Part shown: positions 36,474-46,222 of the stretch, piece after piece | Layout: each line of letters starts with the position of its first letter | Position numbering within the stretch: the first letter of the stretch is position 1 | Origin: Maribacter luteus | GTDB taxonomy: Bacteria > Bacteroidota > Bacteroidia > Flavobacteriales > Flavobacteriaceae | DNA: 64,000 bases | Direction: 5' to 3' | Assembly (NCBI RefSeq): GCF_009674825.1 | Contig: NZ_WKJH01000028.1 | Coordinates: 62,432-126,431 of the forward strand | Notes under the pieces: model-generated | Seen by the model: the letters and a program-made list of their open reading frames with translations, nothing else | The model's database searches: none | What the model was told of the DNA's origin: nothing | Translations under genes and position numbers: made by a program

Positions 36474-37571
36474 TTATTGGGAATCAACAAGGAAAATATT
36501 TACCGCCGCATCCAAAACATCTTGAATACGTGGGTTGGTGCAATTGGTCAAAATAGAAAAAACCATTTCCTCTTTAGGGTAAATGAAGAGATTGGAATAC
36601 CCTCCAATACCATTACCTACATGACCAAAATAAGATCTTCCGCTTGCATCAAGGCTAACTTGCCACCCTAGACCATAATAGGTAGATTTTCCTCCAATCT
36701 TCTCCGCAGTTAAAAATTCGGAAATCACCTTATCTTTTAAAATATCGGCTTTCAAATATGCCTGACCGAAATTCGCAATATCTTCAGAAGTTGACAAATA
36801 GCCACCCCCTGCTAATTTGTAATGGTTATTTACAGGCATTGCCTTTCTAAAACCTGATTTTCTCCTAGAATAAAAAGTAGCCATATGACCGGCAACCTCC
36901 TCATCGATTTCGATTTTATCAGTTTCAATGGGTTCCCCAAAGGTATTCAAGAGCCCCATCGGCAACAATACTTTTTCGCGAACATAATTTTCAAAGGAAA
37001 CACCGCTGGCTTCTTGCATTGCCAAGGAAATCAATACCCAATCAAAACTATTGTAATGATAATCCGTACCAGGTTTAAAAAGCAGGTCATCATCTTTGAA
37101 TATCCGTAGGCTTTCCTTTATGGAAAATGGTTGGTTCAATCCATATTCCATTCCTTTGTATCCCCGTATGCCTGCAGTATGGTTCGCCAATTGCCGAATA
37201 GTAAAATCATATTCCTTCTTCGGAAAATAAGGAACGTAGTCATATAAAGAGGCATCCAAATCTATCCCGTTTTCCTTTACCATTTGAGCCAGTGCAGTGG
37301 CCGCTATGTTTTTTGATACACTTGCTATCCTGAAAACCGTACGCTTTGGATCTACTTTTATATTTGCTTCAATATCGGCATAGCCATAGCCTTTTTGAAA
37401 TACCACCTCTCCATGTTTACGTACGGTAATCGCCAATCCTGGCAACTTTTTTTCTGTAATAAGCGTATTCAGTAAATCATCAACCTTTGCTTTACCTTTT
37501 AAACCTGGTTGTTGATGTAATTCACTTTCAGAAGTAAATATGCTTTTCAGATATGTAAGGAAGGAATTCAA
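36474..37571 (-). CDS. Serine beta-lactamase-like hydrolase
   Basis: 365 residues, beta-lactamase/class C penicillin-binding fold. The SxxK nucleophile motif is SVSK (in FRIASVSKNIAATAL, near residue 85), the second motif is YNS (in YHYNSFD) and the third HVGNGIGG. These proteins include esterases, D-aminopeptidases and carboxypeptidases; activity on beta-lactams cannot be assumed. There is no strong signal peptide at this start (the first 20 residues, MNSFLTYLKSIFTSESELHQ, are only mildly hydrophobic), so location is unclear. Confidence 0.85.
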   Translation of the reverse strand: MNSFLTYLKSIFTSESELHQQPGLKGKAKVDDLLNTLITEKKLPGLAITVRKHGEVVFQKGYGYADIEANIKVDPKRTVFRIASVSKNIAATALAQMVKENGIDLDASLYDYVPYFPKKEYDFTIRQLANHTAGIRGYKGMEYGLNQPFSIKESLRIFKDDDLLFKPGTDYHYNSFDWVLISLAMQEASGVSFENYVREKVLLPMGLLNTFGEPIETDKIEIDEEVAGHMATFYSRRKSGFRKAMPVNNHYKLAGGGYLSTSEDIANFGQAYLKADILKDKVISEFLTAEKIGGKSTYYGLGWQVSLDASGRSYFGHVGNGIGGYSNLFIYPKEEMVFSILTNCTNPRIQDVLDAAVNIFLVDSQ

Positions 37572-37656
37572 CTATACCACACTTTTATAGGTATTAAAAT
37601 GATAGTTTTAAGTATTGATCATTCATTGGAAATCGGAAAACACCTTTTCCTTGGAA

Positions 37657-38409
37657 TCAATCCTTAAAAATAAGCTTTCCTGTATACAATTCCCCAACAT
37701 CGACCGTATCAGGTCGGTTATAACTGATCACATCACCAGTACCACGGATAGTTCCGGAAATAGATTCTTGTGGATTAACTTGAATATCATTGGTGCCACG
37801 ATGGTTCAATTGTACCGAATTGGCCACAAGGTTTTCCGCTTCAATCCTAGAATCCCCTGCGGCAACGAGTATATTAAGACTATTTGTGGCTCCTTTTAAT
37901 TTGAAGTATGCAATGCCATTTGTAGTTATAGCCAGACCATTGGTGTCCACATCCAAATCAAACTCCCCATCAGTGGTTTCTGCTTCTGGGTCTGAAAAAC
38001 TTTCAGAAAACAGCGTAAGGTTTGAATAACCTAATACACCATCACTTTTAATGGCCAAACCCGTATTACTTTTAATTTCTGTGATTTTCGGGGCCGTTAC
38101 ATAAACCGTTGTAAGCGCATAGTCCCTAAAAAGGTTACAACCAATATCGTTGCCCAACACCAATCTACCATCAACGACTTCCGCAGTAACCTCATCCAGC
38201 AGAAACTCCCCTGTTTCAATTTCAACCTTCTGTGTATCACCTTGTTTCAAAACCAGACCAACCTTTTCATTGACCGTTATCTTGGTAAAAGCAGGCAAAC
38301 TGAATTCGGAACGAACAATATCTCCCGCATCTTGAAGGCAATCCGGGGCATTTTCACTATCACACGAAAGAAAGAAAAACAAAAAAACAATCATGCAACC
38401 CTTGAACAT
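37657..38409 (-). CDS. DUF2807 (head GIN domain) lipoprotein
   Basis: 250 residues from ATG 38409, chosen because it gives a good lipoprotein signal (MFKGCMIVFLFFFLSC, lipidated Cys16); an ATG at 38457 adds 16 residues. Mature part starts with AGDIVRSEFSLPAFTKITVNEKVGLVLKQ and has the repeated short-strand pattern of DUF2807, as in the protein at 31493, ending TGDVISYNRPDTVDVGELY. Function unknown; likely on the periplasmic or outer face of the envelope. Confidence 0.8.
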   Translation of the reverse strand: MFKGCMIVFLFFFLSCDSENAPDCLQDAGDIVRSEFSLPAFTKITVNEKVGLVLKQGDTQKVEIETGEFLLDEVTAEVVDGRLVLGNDIGCNLFRDYALTTVYVTAPKITEIKSNTGLAIKSDGVLGYSNLTLFSESFSDPEAETTDGEFDLDVDTNGLAITTNGIAYFKLKGATNSLNILVAAGDSRIEAENLVANSVQLNHRGTNDIQVNPQESISGTIRGTGDVISYNRPDTVDVGELYTGKLIFKD

Positions 38410-38468
38410 ATTCAAGGGTATCTTGTTTTGATAATTAAGTGTTCTTTTTATTTTCAATTTAACATCTT

Positions 38469-39572
38469 TTATAACCTTATGCCTATTCCAAACTCTACGG
38501 CCTCTGCCTTGGCTCCGTGCGATTTTAAAGTGACAGCACCGAACATCTTTTTACCAAAATAACGCTTAAGGCCAATTCTATTGTACATACGCCCTTCAAA
38601 ATCAAAAGGATAGTATACATAATAACCCAATTGTGTAATTACGGACATTCTATTGATAAAAAGCTCATGCCCTAAAAATACCCCGACCCGTTTATAATCG
38701 TCATCAGCCGAAACCCCGTTTTCAGGAAAAGCGATGGACTGGAAACGAATCAGCTCCTTCAAAAAGCGGGAAAAATAAACATCGGCCCCTATTTGGATGG
38801 CACTCTTTCTTCCGATGCGTTTATCGGCATATGCCGAAACTATATAAAATGGATATTGTCCCATATCAATTACATCACTTTCATTCAACCCGGCCCTAAA
38901 AACCAAATTGTATTTAACAGGTTCTGTAATTTTCACCTTTTCACGTGTCGGCAAAAAAGCTATTTCCTGACCTCCGTCCAAATCATACGTTAAACCGGCA
39001 TTAAAAGCAAAAGTATTGGTCGATGTATTGGGAGCCTTGAAATTGGCATTTGAATAATGGATCAATGTAATACCAGCCTTAAAACCCAGTCCTTTAAATA
39101 TATTTTCCTTATGATAATTCAACATTAAATAGGTAGAACTCAGTAATCGGGAGCCATAGGCATTGTTCCTGAAGTTCTCATATTTATCATATGGATTGGT
39201 ATTATAGGCAATTCCTTGCCCTATTCTAAACTGCATTAATCGCTGAAAGAAATAAAAATTATAATGGGCATATAATCCATAATTTTCACCCAAAGTACTA
39301 TTGTTCATGTTTTGATAGATGAACGAACCACCGATATCTGGATAATTGAAATCTTCTTGCCAAGCCTCATCCCCGTAGGTCTTGCGGTTATAACTAAGAA
39401 TCAATCCGGCAGGGTGGTTAGAAATCAGGTGGGATATATCGGTGTTATGAAGCAACACCGAACCGTAAAACTGGTTGACATCAATGGTATGTTTTTTAAC
39501 CTCCACATTTTCGGTTTGGGAAAAACCAATACTGAGTACCAAAAGAAAAACGGGGAGCAACCTAAAATTCAT
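38469..39572 (-). CDS. Lipid A 3-O-deacylase (PagL)-like outer-membrane protein
   Basis: 367 residues with a signal peptide (MNFRLLPVFLLVLSIGFSQ). The following part is a small beta-barrel. The sequence LIHYSNANFKAPNTSTN (about 170-186) matches the His-Ser active-site strand of PagL-type acyloxyacyl hydrolases. These remove an acyl chain from lipid A in the outer membrane. The protein is longer than classical PagL (about 150-190 residues), with an extra C-terminal barrel region ending EFGIGIRL. Activity is inferred, not shown. Confidence 0.72.
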   Translation of the reverse strand: MNFRLLPVFLLVLSIGFSQTENVEVKKHTIDVNQFYGSVLLHNTDISHLISNHPAGLILSYNRKTYGDEAWQEDFNYPDIGGSFIYQNMNNSTLGENYGLYAHYNFYFFQRLMQFRIGQGIAYNTNPYDKYENFRNNAYGSRLLSSTYLMLNYHKENIFKGLGFKAGITLIHYSNANFKAPNTSTNTFAFNAGLTYDLDGGQEIAFLPTREKVKITEPVKYNLVFRAGLNESDVIDMGQYPFYIVSAYADKRIGRKSAIQIGADVYFSRFLKELIRFQSIAFPENGVSADDDYKRVGVFLGHELFINRMSVITQLGYYVYYPFDFEGRMYNRIGLKRYFGKKMFGAVTLKSHGAKAEAVEFGIGIRL

Positions 39573-39672
39573 GAAGTGCCTAAAAATTATACAATGCTAA
39601 CGCAGGGCGCGAAGTTAATACTTTTGAACGCACTATACACAACCTTCCCCTATTGAATTAATTTCAAAAAGA

Positions 39673-40626
39673 TCAAAACACCTCTTTTGCAATGGCATGT
39701 ATATTATCAGATTTACCCATGGAATAGTAGTGCAAAACCGGGACACCGGCCGCTTTCAACTCCTTTGATTGTTGAATGGCCCACTCAACACCAACCTGAC
39801 GAACTGCTTTATTGTCGGCACACCCATCAACGGCATCTATCAAATCCTGGGGTAGGTCTATACGGAAAACCTGAGGTAATAATTGTAAATGCCTTTTAAC
39901 CGCAATGGGTTTAATACCAGGAATAATAGGCACGGTAATGCCCATGTTCCTTGCTGCTTCCACAAATTGAAAATACTTTTGATTATCGAAGAACATTTGG
40001 GTCACAACATAATCGGCCCCGGCATCAACTTTTTGCTTCAATCGTTTAAGATCTGACTGCAGGGAAGGTGCTTCCAAGTGCTTTTCAGGATAGCCGGCCA
40101 CTCCGATACAAAAGTCCGCATTATCATCATTCTCTATCATTTCGTGCAAATATTTACCTTTATTCAGGTCATTTATCTGCTCCACCAAATTCAATGCATA
40201 GGCATGCCCCCCTTTAGTGGGCTCAAAATATTTCTGTTCCCTACGGGCATCTCCACGTAAGGCCATCACATTCTCAATTCCCAAATAATGGCAATCGATC
40301 AACACATATTCGGTTTCCTCTTTGGTAAATCCACCACATAAGATATGCGGAACGGTATCTACCTGATATTTATGCTTTATCGAAGCACAAATACCGACCG
40401 TACCTGGCCGCATACGTGTCAATTTTTTATCCAGCAGACCGTCTCGATCAATATAGATATACTCCTCCCGGGAAGTGGTTACATCAATGAATGGAGGTTT
40501 AAACTCTATCAACGGATCGATATTATTATACAACTCCTGTATATTTCTTCCTTTTACCGGCGGAATCAACTCAAAAGAGAACAACGTCTCGCCTTTGGCA
40601 TTTTTTATATGGTCTGTTACTTTCAT
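39673..40626 (-). CDS. metF: Methylenetetrahydrofolate reductase (MetF)
   Basis: 317 residues, TIM barrel. It starts MKVTDHIKNAKGETLFSFELIPP (the FEFFPP-like start with the catalytic Glu) and shows NVMALRGDARREQ and DAGADYVVTQMFFDN, the flavin and folate motifs. It reduces methylene-THF to methyl-THF, the methyl donor for MetH. It lies downstream of the split metH genes across a 162-base spacer that holds a structured repeat. Confidence 0.96.
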   Translation of the reverse strand: MKVTDHIKNAKGETLFSFELIPPVKGRNIQELYNNIDPLIEFKPPFIDVTTSREEYIYIDRDGLLDKKLTRMRPGTVGICASIKHKYQVDTVPHILCGGFTKEETEYVLIDCHYLGIENVMALRGDARREQKYFEPTKGGHAYALNLVEQINDLNKGKYLHEMIENDDNADFCIGVAGYPEKHLEAPSLQSDLKRLKQKVDAGADYVVTQMFFDNQKYFQFVEAARNMGITVPIIPGIKPIAVKRHLQLLPQVFRIDLPQDLIDAVDGCADNKAVRQVGVEWAIQQSKELKAAGVPVLHYYSMGKSDNIHAIAKEVF

Positions 40627-40651
40627 ATATGCTGAACTTGTTTCAGTATGT
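40627..40651. repeat. REP-like palindrome CTGAAACAAGTTCAG
   Basis: TATGCTGAACTTGTTTCAGTATG is an inverted repeat (GCTGAAC ... GTTTCAGT, one mismatch). From memory, variants of CTGAAACAAGTTCAG are common intergenic palindromes in Flavobacteriaceae. It sits directly before the metF ATG. Confidence 0.45.
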
Positions 40652-40669
40652 ATTCTTATTTCATTTTTT

Positions 40670-40778
40670 GGCGTTCCCCAAAATGGGTCGGGCTATTCGC
40701 TATATTTTTTTCGTAAAACAATTTTACCAAACACAATTGAACGGTCCCGAAAAAAGATGCCGCTGCTATCCCTAACGC
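40670..40778 (-). ncRNA. Flavobacterial structured repeat (Flavo-1-like), copy A
   Basis: Minus strand reads GCGTTAGGGATAGCAGCGGC ... AATAGCCCGACCC, hairpin CCCATTTTGGGG, AACGCC. Outer ends GCGTT and AACGC pair, and CTTTTTTCG pairs with CGAAAAAAA inside. The layout recalls a structured repeat that I have seen often downstream of flavobacterial genes, possibly the Flavo-1 motif; I cannot check the covariance model. It begins 11 bases after the metH stop and lies before metF. Confidence 0.5.
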
Positions 40779-40788
40779 AAATCCTTCT

Positions 40789-43512
40789 TTAATCCTCACT
40801 AATATTCGGTGCCAACCACTTTTTGGCATCCGCAATCGGCATTCCTTTGCGCGCTGCATAATCCTGTACCTGATCTTCTTTTATTTTCCCTAATCCAAAA
40901 TACCGGGCCTCAGGGTGTGCAAAATAATAACCACTTACACTGGCTGCAGGCCACATGGCCAAGCTCTCGGTCAGTTCTACCCCGATTTTTTCCTTTACAC
41001 CCAATACTTCCCATAAGGTTAATTTTTCCAAATGGTCCGGGCATGCAGGGTATCCTGGTGCCGGTCTAATACCTTTATACCCCTCATTGATCAGATCCTC
41101 ATTGCTCAATTGCTCTTCCTTGGCATATCCCCAATAATCAACACGAACCTCCTTGTGTAAATATTCCGCAAATGCTTCGGCCAATCGATCGGCCAATGCC
41201 TTGATCAAAATAGCATTGTAATCATCATGGTTCTTTTCATATTCCGCGGCCAATTCCGCAGTACCAAAACCAGCACTTACACAAAAACATCCTATATAAT
41301 CCTGTAAACCTTGGTTCTTGGGAGCAATGAAATCGGACAGCGCAAAATTAGGCACTCCATCCCGTTTTTTCAATTGTTGGCGTAGGGTTCGGAATATATA
41401 ATTTTTTCCATCGGCCTCTATTTCTATATCATCTTCATTAATAGTGTTGGCTTTGAACAAACCGAAAACTGCTTTTGCCTTCAATAATTTCTTTTCTACC
41501 ACCTCTTTCAACATTTCCTGTGCATCTGCAAAAAGCTCTGTGGCTTGTTCCCCAACAACATTGTCCGTAAGGATATCGGGGAATCTACCATGCAATTCCC
41601 AGCTTCTGAAAAACGGGGTCCAATCAATGAACGGCAGTAATTTATTCAGGTCCAGATCATCGATAACCTGAATACCCATTGAATTTGGATTAACAAGATC
41701 GGTACCTTTCCAATCTATTTGAAACTTGTTCGCCCTAGCATCTTCGATAGATCTATATTCTTTATGTTTTGCCCGGTTCTTAAACTTATCACGGAACGTT
41801 TCATAATCGAGTTTTATCGATTGCTTGTAGGTTTCGGAGGTTTCTTTTTGCAAAAGATCACCAACCACCGTTACGGCCCTAGAAGCATCATTTACATGCA
41901 CTACCGCATTCTGGTATTCAATATCTATCTTCACGGCAGTATGGGCCTTGCTGGTCGTGGCTCCCCCTATGAGCAAAGGCACGTTGAAATTCTGACGTTG
42001 CATTTCCTTAGCCAAAAACACCATTTCATCCAATGAAGGGGTAATCAAACCACTTAAACCGATTACATCTACATTTTCTTTTTTGGCAGCCTCGATGATT
42101 TTTTCCGGAGGCACCATTACCCCTAGGTCAATAATATCATAATTGTTACAGGCCAAAACAACACTTACTATATTTTTCCCTATATCGTGTACATCGCCCT
42201 TAACAGTTGCCATTAAAATTTTTCCAGCCGAACCACCAGAGACCGCATCGGGATTGTTTTTCTTTTCTTCTTCAATATACGGCAATAGATACGCTACCGC
42301 CTTCTTCATGACACGGGCAGACTTTACAACTTGAGGCAAAAACATTTTACCACTTCCGAACAGATCACCCACAACGTTCATACCCGTCATTAAATGACCT
42401 TCGATGACCTCAATAGTATTATCTACACTTTTACGGGCGGTTTCTACATCTTCAACGATATACTGGTCGATACCTTTGACCAAAGCCCTAGTAATCCTAT
42501 TCTGCAGAGGTTCCTCTCTCCATGAAAGATCGATTTTATTCTCTTTGGCCTTACCAACCACGGATTCTGCAAAATCGAGCAATCTCTCAGTTGCATCGTC
42601 CCGGCGATCAAGAATCACATCTTCAACATGTTCCAACAAATCTTTCGGAATATCATCATAAACCTCTAACATCGTAGGGTTTACGATTCCCATATTCATA
42701 CCTGCTTTTATGGCATAATACAGAAAAACCGAATGCATGGCTTCCCTCACTGGATTATTACCGCGAAAACTAAAGGAAACATTACTAACACCACCACTTA
42801 CACTACAGTAAGGGAGGTTTTCGCGCACCCATTTGGTGGCCTCGATAAAGTCAAGGGCATTTCGCCTATGTTCATCCATTCCCGTAGCAACGGGGAACAC
42901 ATTCAAATCGAAAATAATATCCTCGGGGGCAAAATTCACTTCATTGACCAAAATGTCATATGAGCGTTTTGCTATCTCAACCCTTCGTTCAAAATTATCA
43001 GCTTGGCCTACCTCATCAAAAGCCATTACGATAACGGCAGCCCCATAACGCCTTATTAATTTGGCATGTTGAACGAATTGTTCCTCACCCTCTTTTAGAC
43101 TTATGGAATTCACAACGGATTTACCTTGTACCACTTGAAGACCTGCCTCGATAATCTCCCATTTAGAACTATCTATCATAATGGGCACCCGGGCTATATC
43201 GGGTTCTGCCATTAAAAGGTTCAGGTACTTTACCATGGACTCTTTCCCGTCTATGAGTCCGTCATCCATATTAATATCAATGACCTGTGCACCACCTTCT
43301 ACTTGATGACGGGCAACATCAAGGGCTTCTTCGAATTTCTCCTCTTTGATAAGACGAAGGAATTTCCTTGATCCGGCCACATTGGTACGTTCCCCAACAT
43401 TAATGAAATTACTTTCAGGAGTAACTATCAATGGCTCTAGACCGCTTAATTTCAAATATTTGGATTCCTGACTATGATTAACGGTGGTTCTTATGTTGGA
43501 TGCATCACTCAT
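40789..43512 (-). CDS. metH: Methionine synthase MetH, pterin/cobalamin/AdoMet-activation part
   Basis: 907 residues carrying three of the four MetH modules: methyl-THF (pterin) domain (about 30-310, [44 protein letters not shown]), cobalamin domain (about 330-560, [13 protein letters not shown] with the Co-ligating His) and AdoMet reactivation domain (about 580-900, ending near [11 protein letters not shown]). The homocysteine domain is encoded by the separate gene 155 bases upstream. Together they methylate homocysteine. The structured repeat copy A follows its stop. Confidence 0.96.
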   Translation of the reverse strand: MSDASNIRTTVNHSQESKYLKLSGLEPLIVTPESNFINVGERTNVAGSRKFLRLIKEEKFEEALDVARHQVEGGAQVIDINMDDGLIDGKESMVKYLNLLMAEPDIARVPIMIDSSKWEIIEAGLQVVQGKSVVNSISLKEGEEQFVQHAKLIRRYGAAVIVMAFDEVGQADNFERRVEIAKRSYDILVNEVNFAPEDIIFDLNVFPVATGMDEHRRNALDFIEATKWVRENLPYCSVSGGVSNVSFSFRGNNPVREAMHSVFLYYAIKAGMNMGIVNPTMLEVYDDIPKDLLEHVEDVILDRRDDATERLLDFAESVVGKAKENKIDLSWREEPLQNRITRALVKGIDQYIVEDVETARKSVDNTIEVIEGHLMTGMNVVGDLFGSGKMFLPQVVKSARVMKKAVAYLLPYIEEEKKNNPDAVSGGSAGKILMATVKGDVHDIGKNIVSVVLACNNYDIIDLGVMVPPEKIIEAAKKENVDVIGLSGLITPSLDEMVFLAKEMQRQNFNVPLLIGGATTSKAHTAVKIDIEYQNAVVHVNDASRAVTVVGDLLQKETSETYKQSIKLDYETFRDKFKNRAKHKEYRSIEDARANKFQIDWKGTDLVNPNSMGIQVIDDLDLNKLLPFIDWTPFFRSWELHGRFPDILTDNVVGEQATELFADAQEMLKEVVEKKLLKAKAVFGLFKANTINEDDIEIEADGKNYIFRTLRQQLKKRDGVPNFALSDFIAPKNQGLQDYIGCFCVSAGFGTAELAAEYEKNHDDYNAILIKALADRLAEAFAEYLHKEVRVDYWGYAKEEQLSNEDLINEGYKGIRPAPGYPACPDHLEKLTLWEVLGVKEKIGVELTESLAMWPAASVSGYYFAHPEARYFGLGKIKEDQVQDYAARKGMPIADAKKWLAPNISED

Positions 43513-43666
43513 TACTGAAAGTTGTTTTTAAAATTGACAAATCCATCATGCAATTCTTTGCGTTTTTTCCCTGTCCCTGAAAATCCACAGAACTATTTCT
43601 ATTTAAAGAATCCTGACCCATAGCTAGGAATAACGGTGTATTCAATTCAATATATGCCATATACTT

Positions 43667-44674
43667 CTACTCTAAACTATTTGCCAAAGATTTTCTTGGC
43701 TTAAAGCCCTTGACCAAACTTGCCATTGCCGAAATATGTTCCGGGGTAGTTCCACAGCATCCGCCAACGATATTCACCAATCCTTTTTCTAAATATTCTT
43801 TTATCTGTTCCGCCATTTGTTCGGGGGTTTCATCATATTCCCCAAAAGCATTAGGCAAACCGGCATTAGGGTGTGCCGAAACCGCGAAATCGGTTTTTGA
43901 AGACAAGACTTCTAAATGGGGCACCAACTGACTTGCCCCCAGTGCACAATTGAAACCTACGGATAGTATTGGAATATGTGATACGGAAATCAAAAATGCC
44001 TCCGCCGTTTGACCCGACAACGTTCGTCCTGAAGCATCTGTAATGGTACCGCTTACCATAACCGGCACATCAACCTTACGTTCTTCCTTTACTTCTTCAA
44101 TTGCAAACAGGGCCGCCTTGGCATTTAATGTGTCAAAAATAGTTTCGACAAGAAGAAGATCCACGCCCCCATCCACTAAAGCCTCAACCTGCTGTTTATA
44201 AGCAATTCGTAGTTCGTCAAATGATACAGCCCTAAACCCTGGGTCATTAACATCCGGGGACATACTTGCCGTTTTATTGGTAGGGCCTATGCTGCCAGCA
44301 ACAAAACGTGGTTTATCGGGTTCTTTTGCCGTGAATTCATCTGCTACCTTACGTGCAATCCGGGCACTTTCATAATTAAGTTCATATACCAAATCTTCCA
44401 TATGGTAATCAGCCATGGCTATGGTAGTACCTGAAAAGGTGTTGGTTTCAATAATATCGGCACCCGCCTCAAGATACTTGGCGTGAACCGTTGCTATGGC
44501 CTCTGGTTGGGTAAGTGAAAGAAGGTCATTATTACCTTGTAAGGGACTCGGCCAGTCCTTGAATCTATCCCCACGAAAATCCTCTTCAGTAAATTTATAG
44601 CGCTGTAACATGGTACCCATTGCACCGTCTAAAACCAAAACCCTCTCTTTTAATATACTCCTTATGTCTTTCAT
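43667..44674 (-). CDS. metH: Methionine synthase MetH, homocysteine-binding part
   Basis: 335 residues, a TIM barrel equal to the first MetH module: [26 protein letters not shown] at the start, zinc-ligand cysteines in GFNCALG and [10 protein letters not shown]. It ends SLANSLE in a linker position, and the second part begins with its own Met, so the split is at the domain boundary and not a frameshift. It must associate with the downstream product to be active. Its long leader carries a SAM-I riboswitch. Confidence 0.95.
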   Translation of the reverse strand: MKDIRSILKERVLVLDGAMGTMLQRYKFTEEDFRGDRFKDWPSPLQGNNDLLSLTQPEAIATVHAKYLEAGADIIETNTFSGTTIAMADYHMEDLVYELNYESARIARKVADEFTAKEPDKPRFVAGSIGPTNKTASMSPDVNDPGFRAVSFDELRIAYKQQVEALVDGGVDLLLVETIFDTLNAKAALFAIEEVKEERKVDVPVMVSGTITDASGRTLSGQTAEAFLISVSHIPILSVGFNCALGASQLVPHLEVLSSKTDFAVSAHPNAGLPNAFGEYDETPEQMAEQIKEYLEKGLVNIVGGCCGTTPEHISAMASLVKGFKPRKSLANSLE

Positions 44675-44715
44675 GTTTTCGGATTGCCAAATAAATATTT
44701 AATCTTTCCTATATT

Positions 44716-44781
44716 TTACTGTAGTTTCTTAAAAAACACAGTAATAGCCCGACCAAATTCATTTTTTTTGAATGGTAACGC
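44716..44781 (+). ncRNA. Flavobacterial structured repeat, partial copy B
   Basis: Plus strand has a hairpin TTACTGT ... ACAGTAA (44717-44745), AATAGCCCGACC (44743-44754), hairpin ATTCA/TGAAT and AACGC (44777-44781). AATAGCCCGACC plus AACGC after a hairpin are the same as in copy A, in the opposite orientation to metH. The 5' half is not found. Being inside the metH leader, the minus-strand complement also folds into two hairpins. Confidence 0.4.
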
Positions 44782-44858
44782 TCTACTATTTTTATTTATC
44801 AAGGAAAGGGCTAAGACATATGTCCTTATGATGGGGTTATCTTTCACGCCCATGGCCT

Positions 44859-44951
44859 GATAGAATTTAGCACCTTCTTATTCCCGTAACGGACTGGAAA
44901 AAAGGGTTGCCAAGGTTTCATAGGGTCTAGTCCCTCCGCCTTTCTTGATAA
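44859..44951 (-). promoter_or_regulatory. SAM-I riboswitch upstream of metH
   Basis: Minus strand contains the S-box core: TTATCAAGAAAGGCGGAGGG, ATGAAACCTTGGCAACC, a P3 hairpin, then GGTGCTAAATTCTATC. These are the invariant SAM-binding segments. Unlike the metY copy, no P1 partner follows immediately after P4. Instead TTATCAAGGAAAGG on the plus strand (44796-44809) marks a downstream strand complementary to P1+P2. About 185 bases lie between aptamer and metH start. Confidence 0.88.
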
Positions 44952-45424
44952 CTTCTTCAATGTATTAAAGAACTCGTTGCAAATTAACGGCACTGTTTGC
45001 TCAAAAACAAGGAATAACCTTAGTTTTAGGCTATTGCTTTAAATTTCACCAATTGTAGTCAAAAACTTCCTGACCCTTCCCTCATCTTTACAACTTTTGC
45101 TCAAAGTTCCCCTAAAGGGTATCCTTAAAAGCATTTAGACCGTATATCACATGATTATTTACTAGTGAAGGAATTCTGGATAAACCACCTCGAGCTTTTT
45201 GCTTTTGTCTAATTCATTGGATTTGTCGGAATAGCCATTCAAACATTACCTTTTCATAGCCATGACAACCATTCTACATTCATAATACGAAAGACAATCG
45301 ACCATGGCACCGCTGATAACAAGTACCCAATACAGGTGATAAAAGAAATTTAGGGTTTCGGAATGCCTTACTATCATTCCCAAACAAAGTTTTTAAGAAT
45401 AAAGCAATCAATGACCTTGAATAC
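44952..45424. other. Gene-free stretch downstream of cobA
   Basis: About 470 bases without a convincing reading frame on either strand. The left end (44952-45020) probably holds the metH promoter: minus-strand TTAATTTG near 44990 with TTTTTG about 14 bases upstream, an imperfect match. A 6-bp hairpin GGAATG/CATTCC (45360-45380) lies after the cobA stop without a U-run. Nothing else is recognised. Confidence 0.5.
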
Positions 45425-46222
45425 CTATTTTATGAAATTGATTCCGTTAGGCAAATCTGTTTGCACATCACTTTCTGAATAATTATTTTGAAGCTCCGAA
45501 ATACGTTCTCGATGTTTAACCACATCCCCGATAATAATAATCGCGGGATTTTTCAATTCCTTCTTTTCAACCGTCTTAACAATGGTACTTATGGTTCCTA
45601 CACCGACTTTCTCATTTTTTCGAGTGCCGTTTTGAATAATGGCAATGGGCATATTTGACTTTCCTTCTTGTTTGAAAAGATCAACTATCGCACCTAATTT
45701 ACTCATCCCCATAAGAATAACCACGGTAGCATTGGATTTTGCCGCCAAACGAACATCTTCAGATAATTTATGTTCCTTTGTTGTCCCTGTTATTACCCAA
45801 AAACTTTCCGATGAACCCCTTTTGGTTACAGGAATCTGTTGGGAAGCCGGTACGGACACCGAGGAGGATATACCCGGAACCATAGCTACTTCTATTCCTT
45901 GAGCAGCTGCATATTCCATTTCCTCAGCACCTCTCCCAAAAACAAATGGATCACCCCCTTTTAATCGTACCACATGACCATGGCTCAACGCCCTACTTAC
46001 AATAAGTTCATTTATTTGGTCCTGTTCATAGGAATAACACCCTCTTCGCTTACCCACAAAAATATGTTCGGCCTTTGGCGCATAACCCAGCAAGACATCG
46101 TCTACCAAAGCATCGTACAAAATAACATCGGCACTTGCCAAGACCTTGACCCCTTTTACGGTAATCAAATCCACATCGCCAGGCCCTGCCCCGACCACTG
46201 TTAATTTGGGTTGCTTAAACAT
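45425..46222 (-). CDS. cobA: Uroporphyrinogen-III C-methyltransferase (SUMT)
   Basis: 265 residues. It shows the SUMT pattern VVGAGPGDVDLITVKG (about 9-24), YDALV, RLKGGDPFVFGRGAEE, VPGISSSVSVPA and GMSKL. It makes precorrin-2 from uroporphyrinogen III with two SAM, the first step to siroheme needed by the adjacent sulfite reductase. There is no fused precorrin-2 dehydrogenase/ferrochelatase, unlike CysG. The start overlaps the sulfite reductase stop by eight bases. Confidence 0.95.
   Translation of the reverse strand: MFKQPKLTVVGAGPGDVDLITVKGVKVLASADVILYDALVDDVLLGYAPKAEHIFVGKRRGCYSYEQDQINELIVSRALSHGHVVRLKGGDPFVFGRGAEEMEYAAAQGIEVAMVPGISSSVSVPASQQIPVTKRGSSESFWVITGTTKEHKLSEDVRLAAKSNATVVILMGMSKLGAIVDLFKQEGKSNMPIAIIQNGTRKNEKVGVGTISTIVKTVEKKELKNPAIIIIGDVVKHRERISELQNNYSESDVQTDLPNGINFIK

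Noticed and set aside
40656-40859. A 67-codon minus-strand frame across the metH stop
   Set aside because: It runs through the 3' end of metH in another frame and through the structured repeat. A shadow, not a gene.
43513-43666. Possible frameshift breaking a single metH gene
   Set aside because: The first part ends at a natural domain end and the second has its own start with normal N-terminus; no frame connects them. A genuine split is the better reading.
45100-45424. Remnant of a transposase or other gene in the spacer after cobA
   Set aside because: Six-frame reading gives stops every few dozen codons and no motif I recognise; no terminal repeats are seen.
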